Positions 7,650 through 15,817 of a stretch of DNA of 64,000 bases are shown here, one piece after another. The translations under genes and the position numbers were made by a program. The notes below the pieces were generated by a model, which made no database searches, was not told the origin of the DNA, and was given only the letters and a program-made list of their open reading frames with translations. The stretch is taken from assembly GCF_016901575.1 (NCBI RefSeq), contig NZ_JACJKQ010000002.1, positions 186,001-250,000 on the forward strand. Reading direction: 5' to 3'. The stretch comes from Enorma phocaeensis (lineage in GTDB: Bacteria > Actinomycetota > Coriobacteriia > Coriobacteriales > Coriobacteriaceae). The number at the start of each line of letters is the position of its first letter. Position 1 is the stretch's first letter.

Positions 7650-9023
7650 ATGACAGCGGATGGCACGCAGGCACAGCGCGACGATATGGTGACGGACGAG
7701 GACGTGGCGGCGGCAGGGCGGATGCTCGAGTTCATCTCCAGCTGCCCGAGCATGTTCCATACTGCCCACGAGGTCGCTCGACGCCTCGATGATGCGGGCT
7801 TCACAAGGCTGTATGAAGGCGACGCATGGGATGTTCGGCCGGGCTCGTGCTGCTATGTGGCGCGCAACGGGTCGAGCGTCGTGGCGTTCAAGGTGGGGGA
7901 GCGCGCCGCCAGCCCGGAGGGGCTCCATTTTCAGCTGACCGCCGCGCACGGGGATTCGCCGACCTTCAAGGTGAAGAGCGTTCCGGTTGTCGACGGACCG
8001 GAGGGCGCGTTGTGCCTGGACACAGAGCCCTACGGCGGCATGATCGACTATTCATGGTTCGATCGCCCGCTTTCGCTGGCGGGCCGCGTGCTCGTGCAGC
8101 GCGGCGACAAGGTGGAGAGCCGCCTGGTGTCGCTCGAGCAGCCGATAGCGATGATTCCCAGCCTCGCGATCCACCTCGACCGAGGTGTGAACGACGGCTT
8201 TGCCCCCAACCGCGCAACCGACCTCTGCCCCATGGTCTCTGCCGGGCGCATGGATGCAGCGGGCTTTGAGGCCCTTGTGGCGGACGCCGCCGGCACGCGC
8301 CCCGAAGAGGTGCTGGCGCGCGACCTGTTCTTGGTGAATCTGCAGAAGGGGTGCGTGTGGGGCGCCGCGCAGGAGTTCGTCTCCGCCCCGCGCCTTGACG
8401 ACCTCATGTGCGTCTTCGCCTCGCTGGAGGCGTTCCTTGCGGCGCGAAACCCGGGCTCGGTCAACGTGTTCTGCTGCTTCGATAACGAGGAAGTGGGGTC
8501 GAACACCAAGCAGGGGGCGATGTCCACGCTGCTTCGCGACGTGCTCGTCCGCACGGTCGAGGCGCTGGGCATGGGTGCGGAGGAGTACCGGCGCGCCCTT
8601 GCAAAGTCGATGTTGGTGAGCTGCGACAATGCCCACGCGGTGCATCCCAACCGCCCCGAGAAGCACGATCAGAAGAACCGCTGCCGCCTGAACGGCGGGC
8701 TCGCCGTCAAAGAGGCGGCAAACCAGCACTACTGCACCGACGCCTTCAGCCGCGCCGCCTTTGTGGCCGTGTGCCGCCGGGCGGGCGTGCCGTTGCAGAC
8801 GTTTGCCAACCGCAGCGACATGGCGGGAGGCTCGACCTTGGGCAACCTCTCAAACATTCAGGCAAGCATGCATGCCGTAGACGTGGGCTGCCCGCAGCTC
8901 GCCATGCACTCCGCCTTCGAGACGGCCGGCACGCGCGACGTGGGCCTGGCTACCCGTGCGCTCCAGGCGTTCTTCGAGGCCGACCTGCATATTCACGAGG
9001 CCGATTCCGTAAGCTTCGCGTAG
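7650..9023 (+). CDS. apeB: M18 family aminopeptidase (aspartyl aminopeptidase type)
   Basis: Cytosolic dinuclear zinc aminopeptidase that removes N-terminal acidic or other residues from peptides. 457 residues from the ATG at 7650 (GGAAGGGTGGG upstream). Family landmarks: SCPSMFHTAHEVARRL near 28, LTAAHGDSPTFKVKS near 98 with the first zinc His, CFDNEEVGSNTKQGA near 285 with the catalytic Glu pair, SCDNAHAVHPNRPEKH near 335, QHYCTDAF, NRSDMAGGSTLGN near 405, and MHSAFETAG near 430 with the last zinc His. All expected metal ligands are present. It ends 12 bp before the convergent transporter gene. Confidence 0.95.
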   Translation: MTADGTQAQRDDMVTDEDVAAAGRMLEFISSCPSMFHTAHEVARRLDDAGFTRLYEGDAWDVRPGSCCYVARNGSSVVAFKVGERAASPEGLHFQLTAAHGDSPTFKVKSVPVVDGPEGALCLDTEPYGGMIDYSWFDRPLSLAGRVLVQRGDKVESRLVSLEQPIAMIPSLAIHLDRGVNDGFAPNRATDLCPMVSAGRMDAAGFEALVADAAGTRPEEVLARDLFLVNLQKGCVWGAAQEFVSAPRLDDLMCVFASLEAFLAARNPGSVNVFCCFDNEEVGSNTKQGAMSTLLRDVLVRTVEALGMGAEEYRRALAKSMLVSCDNAHAVHPNRPEKHDQKNRCRLNGGLAVKEAANQHYCTDAFSRAAFVAVCRRAGVPLQTFANRSDMAGGSTLGNLSNIQASMHAVDVGCPQLAMHSAFETAGTRDVGLATRALQAFFEADLHIHEADSVSFA

Positions 9024-9035
9024 GGTCGCCAGGCG

Positions 9036-10286
9036 CTACGCGAGGCCATCGAGCTGCCCGATGTCGCCGCAGACGGGGATGCCCGCGGCGCGCGCCGCCT
9101 CGAGGAGCTCGGCGTTGCGGGCGTCCATGGCGCCGAAGGACGACCTCAGGCACACGACGGCGCGGCAGGCGAGCAGCGCCTCTTTTGCCCGGTCGACGGC
9201 TTCCGGGCCGACGGGCTCGAAATCTGCGGCAAAGATCGCCGTGGCGGCAAGGCGGGCGGCGAGCTGGCCGTCGATGTCGCCCGGATAGAGGACGCCCGCC
9301 GCGAAGGGGATGCCGCGTCGCTGCAGGGCCCGAAACGTCGACGTTCCCGTGCCGCCGCCCGCTATCACGAAGACCTGCGGCTCGCCGGCGGGGCGGGCAA
9401 GCTCGACGGAGCCTGAGACCGGGTCGTAGCTTGCGGGCTCGACGCCGTAGAGGCGCGAGACCATCTCGGTCGACAGGGCGGCGTCGGGCGCGCCCTGGAA
9501 TATCACGCGCCCTCCATGTATGCAGGCGATGCGGTCTGCCGCGCGCAGGGCCATCCCGATGTCGTGCAGGGACGCCACGACGGCCATGCGCCGTTCTCGC
9601 GCCCGGTTCCTCAGCAGCTGGAGCATGCCGATCTGCGAATGGATGTCCAGATAGGAGGTTGGCTCGTCGAGCACGAGCAGCTTGGGCTCTTGGCAGAGGG
9701 CGCGCGCGATGAGGACGCGCTGGCGTTGGCCGTCGCTCACGTGGGCGGCGTCTCGGTCGCGCAGCCCCCAGGTGCCGGTCGCCTCCATGGCCTCGCGCAC
9801 GCAGCGACGGTCCTCAGGCGAGAGCACTCCCAGGCTGCCGGTATAGGGATGGCGCCCCGCCTCGACGATGTCCTGGCAGGTTATGAGGTCGGTTTTGTGG
9901 CGGTCGGTGAACAGCGCCGCCATGGTGCGGGCGCGCTCGGTGCCGGGGATCGTGTCGAGCGCCCGCCCAAAGAGCATGATGGAGCCCCCGAGCGCCTTGA
10001 GTTGCCCGGCGATGGTTCGCAGCATGGTCGTTTTGCCGGACCCGTTGGGCCCCACGAGCACGAGCAGCTCGCCCGGACGTACCGCAAGATCGACGTCGCT
10101 CACCAGGGCGCGAGAGGCGTGGCCGACGGCAAGCCCGCGCGTCTCGAGGGCGAGGGGCGTGTCGCCTGGGGCGCCGCTCGGGGCGCCGTCCCCCGTTGAG
10201 GCGTCGGCCGGATGGGGGCGCATGCCGTGCGCATGGGGCGCGGCGGGGCGCCTGCACCGGTCTTGTCGTGCGCGGAGGTCCATCAT
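9036..10286 (-). CDS. FecE-type ABC ATPase with an additional C-terminal Rossmann-like domain
   Basis: 416 residues. Residues ~45-290 form an iron-chelate/heme importer ATPase: Walker A GPNGSGKTT near 78, signature HVSDGQRQRVLIARAL near 182, Walker B LLVLDEP near 205 and switch SLHD near 239. Residues ~305-416 are an unusual extension starting with VFVIAGGGTGTSTFRAL, a glycine-rich nucleotide-binding-like turn, and ending CGDIGQLDGLA. The first of two adjacent ATGs overlaps the permease stop, with GGAAAGGAT upstream. It is the last gene of a binding protein-permease-ATPase operon. The function of the extra domain is unknown. Confidence 0.92.
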   Translation of the reverse strand: MMDLRARQDRCRRPAAPHAHGMRPHPADASTGDGAPSGAPGDTPLALETRGLAVGHASRALVSDVDLAVRPGELLVLVGPNGSGKTTMLRTIAGQLKALGGSIMLFGRALDTIPGTERARTMAALFTDRHKTDLITCQDIVEAGRHPYTGSLGVLSPEDRRCVREAMEATGTWGLRDRDAAHVSDGQRQRVLIARALCQEPKLLVLDEPTSYLDIHSQIGMLQLLRNRARERRMAVVASLHDIGMALRAADRIACIHGGRVIFQGAPDAALSTEMVSRLYGVEPASYDPVSGSVELARPAGEPQVFVIAGGGTGTSTFRALQRRGIPFAAGVLYPGDIDGQLAARLAATAIFAADFEPVGPEAVDRAKEALLACRAVVCLRSSFGAMDARNAELLEAARAAGIPVCGDIGQLDGLA

Positions 10287-11419
10287 CGGTATCCTTTCCG
10301 GCGCAGCATGAGCGCGATCACCACCGGCGCGCCAAACACGGCGGTGACGGCGCTCACCGAAAGCTCTACGGGCGAGAAGAGGGTTCGGGCGAGCAGGTCG
10401 CAGCCGCAGCAGAAAACCGAGCCTGCCAAAAAGCATGCGGGCATGACCAGGAGCGGCCGCGAGGAGCCGACGGCGAGGCGCGCCAGATGCGGCGCCGCGA
10501 TGCCTACGAACGATATGGGGCCGGCGAAGGCCGTGACGGTCGCCGAGAGCAGGCTTGAGACGAGCACGATGAGCACGCGAAGGCGGCGCACGTCCACCCC
10601 GACGCTATGGGCGAACGCCTCGCCCAGCTGATAGGCGCCCAGGGGTTTCGACAGCGCGAAGACCACGATGGAGACCGCGACGATCGCCGCCGTGGCCACG
10701 CCGAGGTCGGACCACGAGGAGCCCGAGAAGCTTCCCTGCGACCAGCTCTGCAGGTTTACGATGTCCTGGTCGTCGGCGAACGCGATGAGGAAGTTGGTGG
10801 CCGCCGAGCACACATAGCCCACCATGATGCCGGCGATGATGAGCATGCTTTGCGTGCGCACGCGACGTGCCAGCACGAGGGCCGCCCCCATGGTCGCAAG
10901 CGAGCCCGCAAGCGCGGCGGCAACCGACCCCCACGGGGTCAGGACCTGGCGGGCGCCTAGCAGCACGATCATGGCGAGCGCCACCGCCAGGCGCGCGCCC
11001 GACGAGATGCCGAGCACAAAGGGGTCGGCGATGGGATTGTTGAAAAAGGTCTGAAGCAGGAAGCCGGAAAGCGACAGGGCCCCGCCAAGAATCGCCGAGG
11101 CCAGCACGCGGGGCAGGCGGATCTGCCACACGATTTGCGAGAGGGTCGTTCCGTCCGGCCCCGACAAGATGCTGTCGAGCACCTCCGCCGGCGTCGCGCC
11201 GACGCTTCCGATGCAGATGCCGGCGACCAGAAGGATGGCAAGCGCGCATCCCAGCGCGGCCCAGACGGCGAGCGCCCGAAGACGCCGCGCGGGCATGCGG
11301 CCGGAGCGGGCGCTCCGAGAGGAGGCGGGGAAGTCGTCAAGGGGCCTTGGGCGTTCGCGCTGCCCCTCGGGCGCGGGGTCCGCCGCGCTGTGATCGAGGC
11401 AGGGACGGTGCGCCGTCAT
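10283..11419 (-). CDS. FecCD-family iron-chelate/cobalamin type ABC permease
   Basis: 378 residues with about nine to ten membrane helices after a ~45-residue polar N-terminus. FecCD landmarks include RLPRVLASAILGGALSLSG near 103, the NNPIADPFVLGISSGA loop near 128, WSQGSFSGSSW near 225, and GPISFVGIAAPHLAR near 306, the ATPase-contacting coupling helix. The ATG at 11419 overlaps the stop of the binding-protein gene (ATGA), indicating translational coupling. It imports ferric siderophore, heme or a related chelate together with its neighbours; the exact ligand cannot be read from sequence. Confidence 0.93.
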   Translation of the reverse strand: MTAHRPCLDHSAADPAPEGQRERPRPLDDFPASSRSARSGRMPARRLRALAVWAALGCALAILLVAGICIGSVGATPAEVLDSILSGPDGTTLSQIVWQIRLPRVLASAILGGALSLSGFLLQTFFNNPIADPFVLGISSGARLAVALAMIVLLGARQVLTPWGSVAAALAGSLATMGAALVLARRVRTQSMLIIAGIMVGYVCSAATNFLIAFADDQDIVNLQSWSQGSFSGSSWSDLGVATAAIVAVSIVVFALSKPLGAYQLGEAFAHSVGVDVRRLRVLIVLVSSLLSATVTAFAGPISFVGIAAPHLARLAVGSSRPLLVMPACFLAGSVFCCGCDLLARTLFSPVELSVSAVTAVFGAPVVIALMLRRKGYR

Positions 11420-12717
11420 CGGTCGAGCTTCCAAATGAAGCCGGAACTTTCGCCCGTGCCCTCGAGCGCCGCGCGAATGTCGGAGATGATCTGGTCCATT
11501 TCGGTCATGCGCTGATACATGTGCTCGTCGCATGCGTATACGTTGCCGTCTTGCACTGCCTTGAAATCCGAGAGGAGCGGGTTTTTCGCGACGAGGCCGT
11601 CGATGGTTGCGACCCCGGCGTCGACGGTGGTGTTGTAGATGATCACGTCGGCGTCTTTGGCGCGGGCGTAGAAGGTCTCCATATCGACGACCGATTGGAC
11701 CGATGACGACGCGGCGTCCTCATCGACGGGGTCGAAGCTCATAAAGGTCCCGCCCGCAAGCTCGATCATCTGTGAGAAATAGTCCGACGAACGCCGCGTG
11801 ACGGCGGCGCCGTCGTCGTTGATATAGAAGAAGGCGACGGTTGCATCCAGCGCTTCCTGCGAGGAGACGTCCTCGACGCGCTCGGCGATCGCCTCGAAAC
11901 GCCGCTGCGCCTCTGCCTCGCGGCCGAAGAGCGCCCCCATGAGCTTGATCCACTCAAGGCGGCCGAGCACCTCTGGCTCGCTGCTGGACTGCTCGGTGAG
12001 CACCACCACGCCCAGGTCCTCGAGCTTTTGCTTTGCTTCCGGCGCATGGTTGATCTTGGTGTTTTCGATTGCAAGCGTGCAGTGGCGGTCGGCTACGAGC
12101 TCGAAGTCGGGGCTGCTGTATGTTCCGCCGAAGGCGGCCGTGCCGGCGCTGAGGGCTTCAGCCAGCGCCGCGACGGGGCTTTCGTCGGCCGTGACCGACG
12201 ATACCGTGACCGCATCGATGGCCCCGATGCTGTCGAGCAGGCAGGCCATGCCTGTCGAGACGAGGTAGACGCTGTCGAGCGGCAGCTGGATGACGGCGAT
12301 GTCTTCGGCGAGGCCTGCAGGAGCGTCCGCGCCCTCGGGCACCACGAGGAACCGGTCCCCGTTTGAGACGCAGATGAGCTGGTAGCCGCCGGCGTATCGG
12401 TCGATGGTGAAGTTGCGGGCGTAGGAGAGCGCGACCGTCTCCTCGGGGGTCCACCCGCAGCCGAGGTCGGTGTCGCGATAGTCCGCCTGGACGCGTGAGC
12501 CGCTCCCGGATGGCACGGCATGGGAGCCGGCATCTGTCGCCGCCTGCGAGCACGCCGCGAGCGGCAGCGCGAGCAGCGCCGCGGCGAGGGCGACGGCAAG
12601 GCGCACGCAGCGCCGGCGCCTTATCGACGTCGCCCGCACCGCATCGCGGGCGGCACGGGCTTCTTCGCACGTGGGACGGGACGAGTTGGCACGCTGGGCG
12701 ATATGGTCGGAGAGCAC
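11416..12717 (-). CDS. Periplasmic-binding-type lipoprotein of the iron-chelate importer
   Basis: 433 residues if translation starts at the GTG at 12717, which has AGAAAGGAAG at good spacing; the ATG at 12735 lacks a ribosome site. A long basic N-region precedes the signal helix LAVALAAALLALPLAAC with a lipobox LAAC, so the mature protein is anchored by a lipidated cysteine. The body has the two-lobe pattern of the TroA/FecB superfamily (DSIGAIDAVTVSS near 175, SSEPEVLGRLEWIKLMGALFG near 255, DADVIIYNTT near 365). First gene of the operon with the FecCD permease and ATPase, divergent from a DUF3793/flavodoxin pair, a context that points to iron or heme. Confidence 0.9.
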   Translation of the reverse strand: MLSDHIAQRANSSRPTCEEARAARDAVRATSIRRRRCVRLAVALAAALLALPLAACSQAATDAGSHAVPSGSGSRVQADYRDTDLGCGWTPEETVALSYARNFTIDRYAGGYQLICVSNGDRFLVVPEGADAPAGLAEDIAVIQLPLDSVYLVSTGMACLLDSIGAIDAVTVSSVTADESPVAALAEALSAGTAAFGGTYSSPDFELVADRHCTLAIENTKINHAPEAKQKLEDLGVVVLTEQSSSEPEVLGRLEWIKLMGALFGREAEAQRRFEAIAERVEDVSSQEALDATVAFFYINDDGAAVTRRSSDYFSQMIELAGGTFMSFDPVDEDAASSSVQSVVDMETFYARAKDADVIIYNTTVDAGVATIDGLVAKNPLLSDFKAVQDGNVYACDEHMYQRMTEMDQIISDIRAALEGTGESSGFIWKLDR

Positions 12718-12823
12718 GGGCTTCCTTTCTGGCATAAGGGCTCGGAAGATTCCGAGCGTCTTTACATGATACGTGTTTGCGTTCCGCCCTGTCCGCGACG
12801 ACCTGTCGGGGATGTATGCCAGA

Positions 12824-12887
12824 AAGTTATCTATATGAAACTTTAAATGAGCCTTGTCAAGGAGTAAAAGTTCTACTAGGTTAACTT
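12824..12887. promoter_or_regulatory. Two tandem AAGTT-N10-AACTT palindromes in the divergent importer/DUF3793 control region
   Basis: The 212-bp interval between the importer start (12717) and the DUF3793 start (12930) becomes AT-rich near 12820-12890. It carries AAGTT-N10-AACTT at 12824-12843 and again at 12868-12887. The copies are offset by 44 bp, about four helical turns, and have different central 10 bases. Position and symmetry suggest a dimeric repressor controlling both operons, plausibly an iron regulator; the regulator is not identified. Confidence 0.6.
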
Positions 12888-12929
12888 ATGGTGATGGATC
12901 GGAGTGCCATTCGGAAGGACGAGAAGCCC

Positions 12930-13688
12930 ATGGACGAGCCCCTCACACGACGCCGCTTCACCGAGGCCGTGGTGCGCAACTGCGCCCCGACGCTTCTGGG
13001 CGCCAAGCCTGCGAGCCTGTTCACCCTTCCAGGTTGTTTCAGGGCCGAGGACGAGGCATGCAGGCCCTGTCGCATGGCCCGAGAGCGCCGCAACACGCTT
13101 CGACGCTTCGTCGACGAGGCATGCGACGAGCTCGCGTCTGCAGGCGTGGTGGTCAAGGTGCTCTCATGCAGGACCTACGGCGCGCTCGTCTACGTCTATC
13201 GTCCCCTCGAGCTCGCGCGCCATCTCAGCGACGCGCGCATCGTGCGCGCCCTCGCCGACAACGGGTATCCGCTGGGGGCCCGGCGCCAAGAAGCTGGTTT
13301 TCCGGCGCCTGCGTGCCGCCTCGGAACGGCTGACCGCATGCCGGAGGGGCAGGCGGGCGCGTGCCGGCAGGTGTGGGAGCCGGACCTCGTGGCGTTGATC
13401 GGGGCGCTCGAAGAGCGGCTCGCTCTGGGCGGCATCCCCCATGAGATCGGGTTCTTCTTGGGATATCCCTACGAGGACGTCAGCGGATTCATCAAGTATC
13501 GGGGACAAGCGTGCATCTGCCTGGGCGCGTGGAAGGTCTATGCAAACGCGCGCCAGGCCCAGCGTCGATTCTCGCGCTTCAAGCGCTGCACGCGCCGGTG
13601 CTGCGCGCTCTATCAAAGAGGCGCCAGCCTCTCCGACCTGGCCGGTCCCCAGCAGCTGGTTTCTCTGTCCCGCGCGAGCGGGGCGTGA
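12930..13688 (+). CDS. DUF3793 family protein
   Basis: 252 residues from the ATG at 12930, which has GGAAGGACG upstream; an in-frame ATG at 12888 lacks one. Family features: VVRNCAPTLLGAKPASLF at the N-terminus, Cys-containing CFRAEDEACRPC near 33-45, VKVLSCRTYGALVYVYRP near 76, and IGFFLGYPYEDVSGFI with CLGAWKVYAN near 170-195. The biochemical function is not established. In related anaerobes the family often sits beside a flavodoxin and metal-uptake genes, as here. Cytosolic, no membrane segment. It is followed 62 bp later by the flavodoxin, probably in the same transcript. Confidence 0.85.
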   Translation: MDEPLTRRRFTEAVVRNCAPTLLGAKPASLFTLPGCFRAEDEACRPCRMARERRNTLRRFVDEACDELASAGVVVKVLSCRTYGALVYVYRPLELARHLSDARIVRALADNGYPLGARRQEAGFPAPACRLGTADRMPEGQAGACRQVWEPDLVALIGALEERLALGGIPHEIGFFLGYPYEDVSGFIKYRGQACICLGAWKVYANARQAQRRFSRFKRCTRRCCALYQRGASLSDLAGPQQLVSLSRASGA

Positions 13689-13750
13689 ACACAGGTCCCC
13701 GGCGCCCCGGGTGCCACCGGGCGCCACGTACCCTACAGAAAGGATGAGAG

Positions 13751-14170
13751 ATGAGCAAGGTCGCGATCGTGTATTGGAGCGGAACGGGCAACACCGAGGC
13801 GATGGCGGAGCTCGTCGCCGAGGGCGTGAACGGTGCGAACGGAGAGGCCGATCTGATCCAGGTTTCTGATTTCTCGGTATCCGACCTGGCCGCCTACGAT
13901 GCCTTCGCGTTCGGCTGCCCCGCCATGGGGTCGGAGGAGCTCGAGAGCGACGAGTTCGAACCGGTGTGGGACGAACTCGAGCCTGAGCTCCCCGGTCGAA
14001 AGGTGGCTCTTTTCGGCAGCTACGACTGGGCGGACGGCGAGTGGATGGACCTGTGGCGCGAGCGCGCCGAGGCCGCCGGCATCACGGTCGCCGACACGGT
14101 CATCGCCAAGGACTACCCCGATGGCCCAGCGGCAGAAGCGTGCCGGGCGCTTGGCGCCATGCTCGCATAG
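13751..14170 (+). CDS. Flavodoxin
   Basis: 139-residue FMN electron carrier. The phosphate loop is WSGTGNTEAM near residue 9; AYDAFAFGCPAMGSE near 50 is the isoalloxazine loop and VALFGSYDWADGEWM near 87 is the second flavin loop, all in the usual order and at the normal short-chain length. AGAAAGGATGAGAG precedes the ATG. Paired with DUF3793 and opposite an iron-type importer: a flavodoxin replacing ferredoxin when iron is scarce is established for the family, and that role here is inference. Confidence 0.93.
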   Translation: MSKVAIVYWSGTGNTEAMAELVAEGVNGANGEADLIQVSDFSVSDLAAYDAFAFGCPAMGSEELESDEFEPVWDELEPELPGRKVALFGSYDWADGEWMDLWRERAEAAGITVADTVIAKDYPDGPAAEACRALGAMLA

Positions 14171-14249
14171 GGCAGGTCGCCCGGCCGCCTCGCGAAGGCG
14201 CGAATGCCCTATACTGGCGGGACGATGGACTCGACGACGGAGGCGGCAC

Positions 14250-14822
14250 ATGGCGATGGACGACTGGCCACAGGTGGTGCGTACAACCGAGCGGCTTGTG
14301 CTGCGGCCATGGAGCGATGATGACGCCGAGGAGCTCTACGGGCTCGCCCGCGACCCCAGGGTCGGCGAGCCCGCCGGATGGCCTGCGCACGGCAGCGTCG
14401 CCGAAAGCCGGCAGATTATCCGCGACGTTTTGTCCGACGCCTATATATTTGCGATCTTCGAGAAGGCGGGCGCATCTGCTACGGCGGGCCCGTGCGACGC
14501 CTCCAGGCTCGTGGGATGCGCCGGGTTGACGCCCTCGCAGCATGTGGACGCCGCCGGCCAGACGGAGATGGAGCTGGGGTATTGGCTGGGCGTGCCGTTC
14601 TGGGGCAGAGGGTACATGACCGAGGCCGCGCGGGAGCTCGTACGCTTCGGATTCGGCGAGGCGGGGCTCACGGCCATTTGGGCCTGCCATTTTGACGGCA
14701 ACGACCGCTCGAGGCGCGTGATGGAGCGCCTGGGCATGGAATACCACCACAGCCTGACGCGCTCCGACGGCGGGCAGGATGACGGGCGTCTCGAGCACGT
14801 ATATGTGCTTCGCCGACCGTAG
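14250..14822 (+). CDS. GNAT family N-acetyltransferase (RimJ/RimL type)
   Basis: 190 residues from the ATG at 14250 (ACGGAGG upstream); a longer frame upstream overlaps the flavodoxin gene out of phase and is not real. It begins with TERLVLRPWSDDDAEELYGLA, has the acetyl-CoA-binding region PFWGRGYMTEAARELVRFGF near 118 and ends NDRSRRVMERLGM near 155, all typical of RimJ/RimL-like acetyltransferases. Substrate unknown. An insert around residues 68-85 is Ala/Gly-rich. Likely transcribed separately from the flavodoxin. Confidence 0.88.
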   Translation: MAMDDWPQVVRTTERLVLRPWSDDDAEELYGLARDPRVGEPAGWPAHGSVAESRQIIRDVLSDAYIFAIFEKAGASATAGPCDASRLVGCAGLTPSQHVDAAGQTEMELGYWLGVPFWGRGYMTEAARELVRFGFGEAGLTAIWACHFDGNDRSRRVMERLGMEYHHSLTRSDGGQDDGRLEHVYVLRRP

Positions 14823-14859
14823 CCTCGGAAAAATGCGGAGGCTCTTGCGCGCTCATGTG

Positions 14860-14880
14860 TTGTAACTATACTAGTTACAA
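14860..14880. promoter_or_regulatory. Palindromic operator-like site TTGTAACTA-TAC-TAGTTACAA
   Basis: Perfect 9-bp arms around a 3-bp centre, with a further GTAAC half-site just downstream. It lies in the AT-richer interval upstream of the macro-domain remnant and looks like a binding site for a dimeric MarR/TetR/GntR-type regulator of the gene once intact there. No regulator for it is identifiable in the window. Confidence 0.55.
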
Positions 14881-14977
14881 GTAACGAAGCCCAGGGACCC
14901 GAGGAGCGCGCCGCGCGGGCTGATTGCCGGCGGCGCGGCCCTTTGCGGGCGAGGGGCATGAGGTAAAAGGGACTGTT

Positions 14978-15139
14978 ATGGAGGCGGCGCGCATCGCCGT
15001 CGGGACCGTTCGAGATTGGCTCGACGTGCACCCCGAGGCGGGCGTGCGCGTCATCTTCAACGTGTTTCTCGGGGAGGACGAGCGCATCTATCGACGCCTG
15101 CTGGGCCAGCCTGGGCGGCGGGGCTACGCGATGCGGTAG
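14978..15139 (+). pseudogene. C-terminal remnant of a macro-domain (ADP-ribose/O-acetyl-ADP-ribose) hydrolase
   Basis: 53 residues: EAARIAVGTVRDWLDVHP then VRVIFNVFLGEDERIYRRLL. This matches the last third of macro-domain proteins, where the helix AARIAVxTVRxWL is followed by the strand and the final helix. The ADP-ribose-binding N-terminal two-thirds (GxGVDGAIH and GGVYGYP loops) are missing. The frame runs into the nitroreductase stop region (overlap 15124-15139). I read it as a decayed gene left downstream of a surviving operator. Confidence 0.6.
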
Positions 15140-15645
15140 ACGTAGCCCTCTTTGCGCGGCTTCGCAGCGGGCTCGGGGCCGTCCGCATAGCCCAGTATGC
15201 AGTGGCCGATGCCCTCATATGCGTCGGGATCGATCCCCAACCCCTCGAGGATGGCGCGGCCCTCCGGCCGCTCGAACTCCTCTTTGGCGCGGTGGATCCA
15301 GCAGCTTGCAATGCCGAGCCCGTGCGCCGCGTTCATGAGGTTCCCCATGACAAGGCTGCCGTCGTATACGTGCGTCGGCCGGTCCTTGCGCGCGAGCACG
15401 ACGAGCACCGCGGGAGCCCCGTAGAAGGGGTCAGAGTCCGCGCCCATGATCTCCGCGTTCAGGCGGGAGAGCGCGTCGCGCGTCGCGCGGTCGGTGATGG
15501 CGACGATGATGGGCGACTGCTCGCCCATGCCGGTCGGCGCATACGTCCCCGCTTCGAGGATCTTGTCGAGCACCTCGTCGGGAACCGGGTCGTCCCGATA
15601 GGCGCGGACGCTGCGGCGGGTCAGAAGTGTTTCCATGACGTCCAT
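15124..15645 (-). CDS. Nitroreductase family protein
   Basis: 173 residues from the ATG at 15645 (GAAGGGGAGC upstream); the much longer frame is not supported. FMN-dependent oxidoreductase fold: LLTRRSVRAYRDDPVPDEVLDKILEAG at the N-terminus with the RRSVR phosphate-binding motif, APTGMGEQS near 37, MNAAHGLGIASCWIH near 108, and ILGYADG then PRKEGYVYRI at the end. Typical of single-domain nitroreductases that reduce nitro or quinone compounds with NAD(P)H. Substrate unknown. Confidence 0.92.
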   Translation of the reverse strand: MDVMETLLTRRSVRAYRDDPVPDEVLDKILEAGTYAPTGMGEQSPIIVAITDRATRDALSRLNAEIMGADSDPFYGAPAVLVVLARKDRPTHVYDGSLVMGNLMNAAHGLGIASCWIHRAKEEFERPEGRAILEGLGIDPDAYEGIGHCILGYADGPEPAAKPRKEGYVYRIA

Positions 15646-15817
15646 ATGCTGCTCCCCTTCAGTGGTGCCGCGAACGACGTATCCGGTTGATGCCCGCGGC
15701 TGCTTAGCTTGTACCCATATGTGTTCGAATGGTGCTTGCCGTGTGCGGTTGTGCAAGCCACGGGAATAATGTGGCGAAAGGGTGGTGGTACCCGGTGAAC
15801 AAGCGAGCGGAGGATTC

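Noticed and set aside
9814-10257. Frames overlapping the importer genes
   Set aside because: Out-of-phase shadows of FecE and FecCD genes.
12877-12888. DtxR/IdeR-like half box TAGGTTAACTTA
   Set aside because: Only a weak half match; the AAGTT-N10-AACTT symmetry explains the same bases better.
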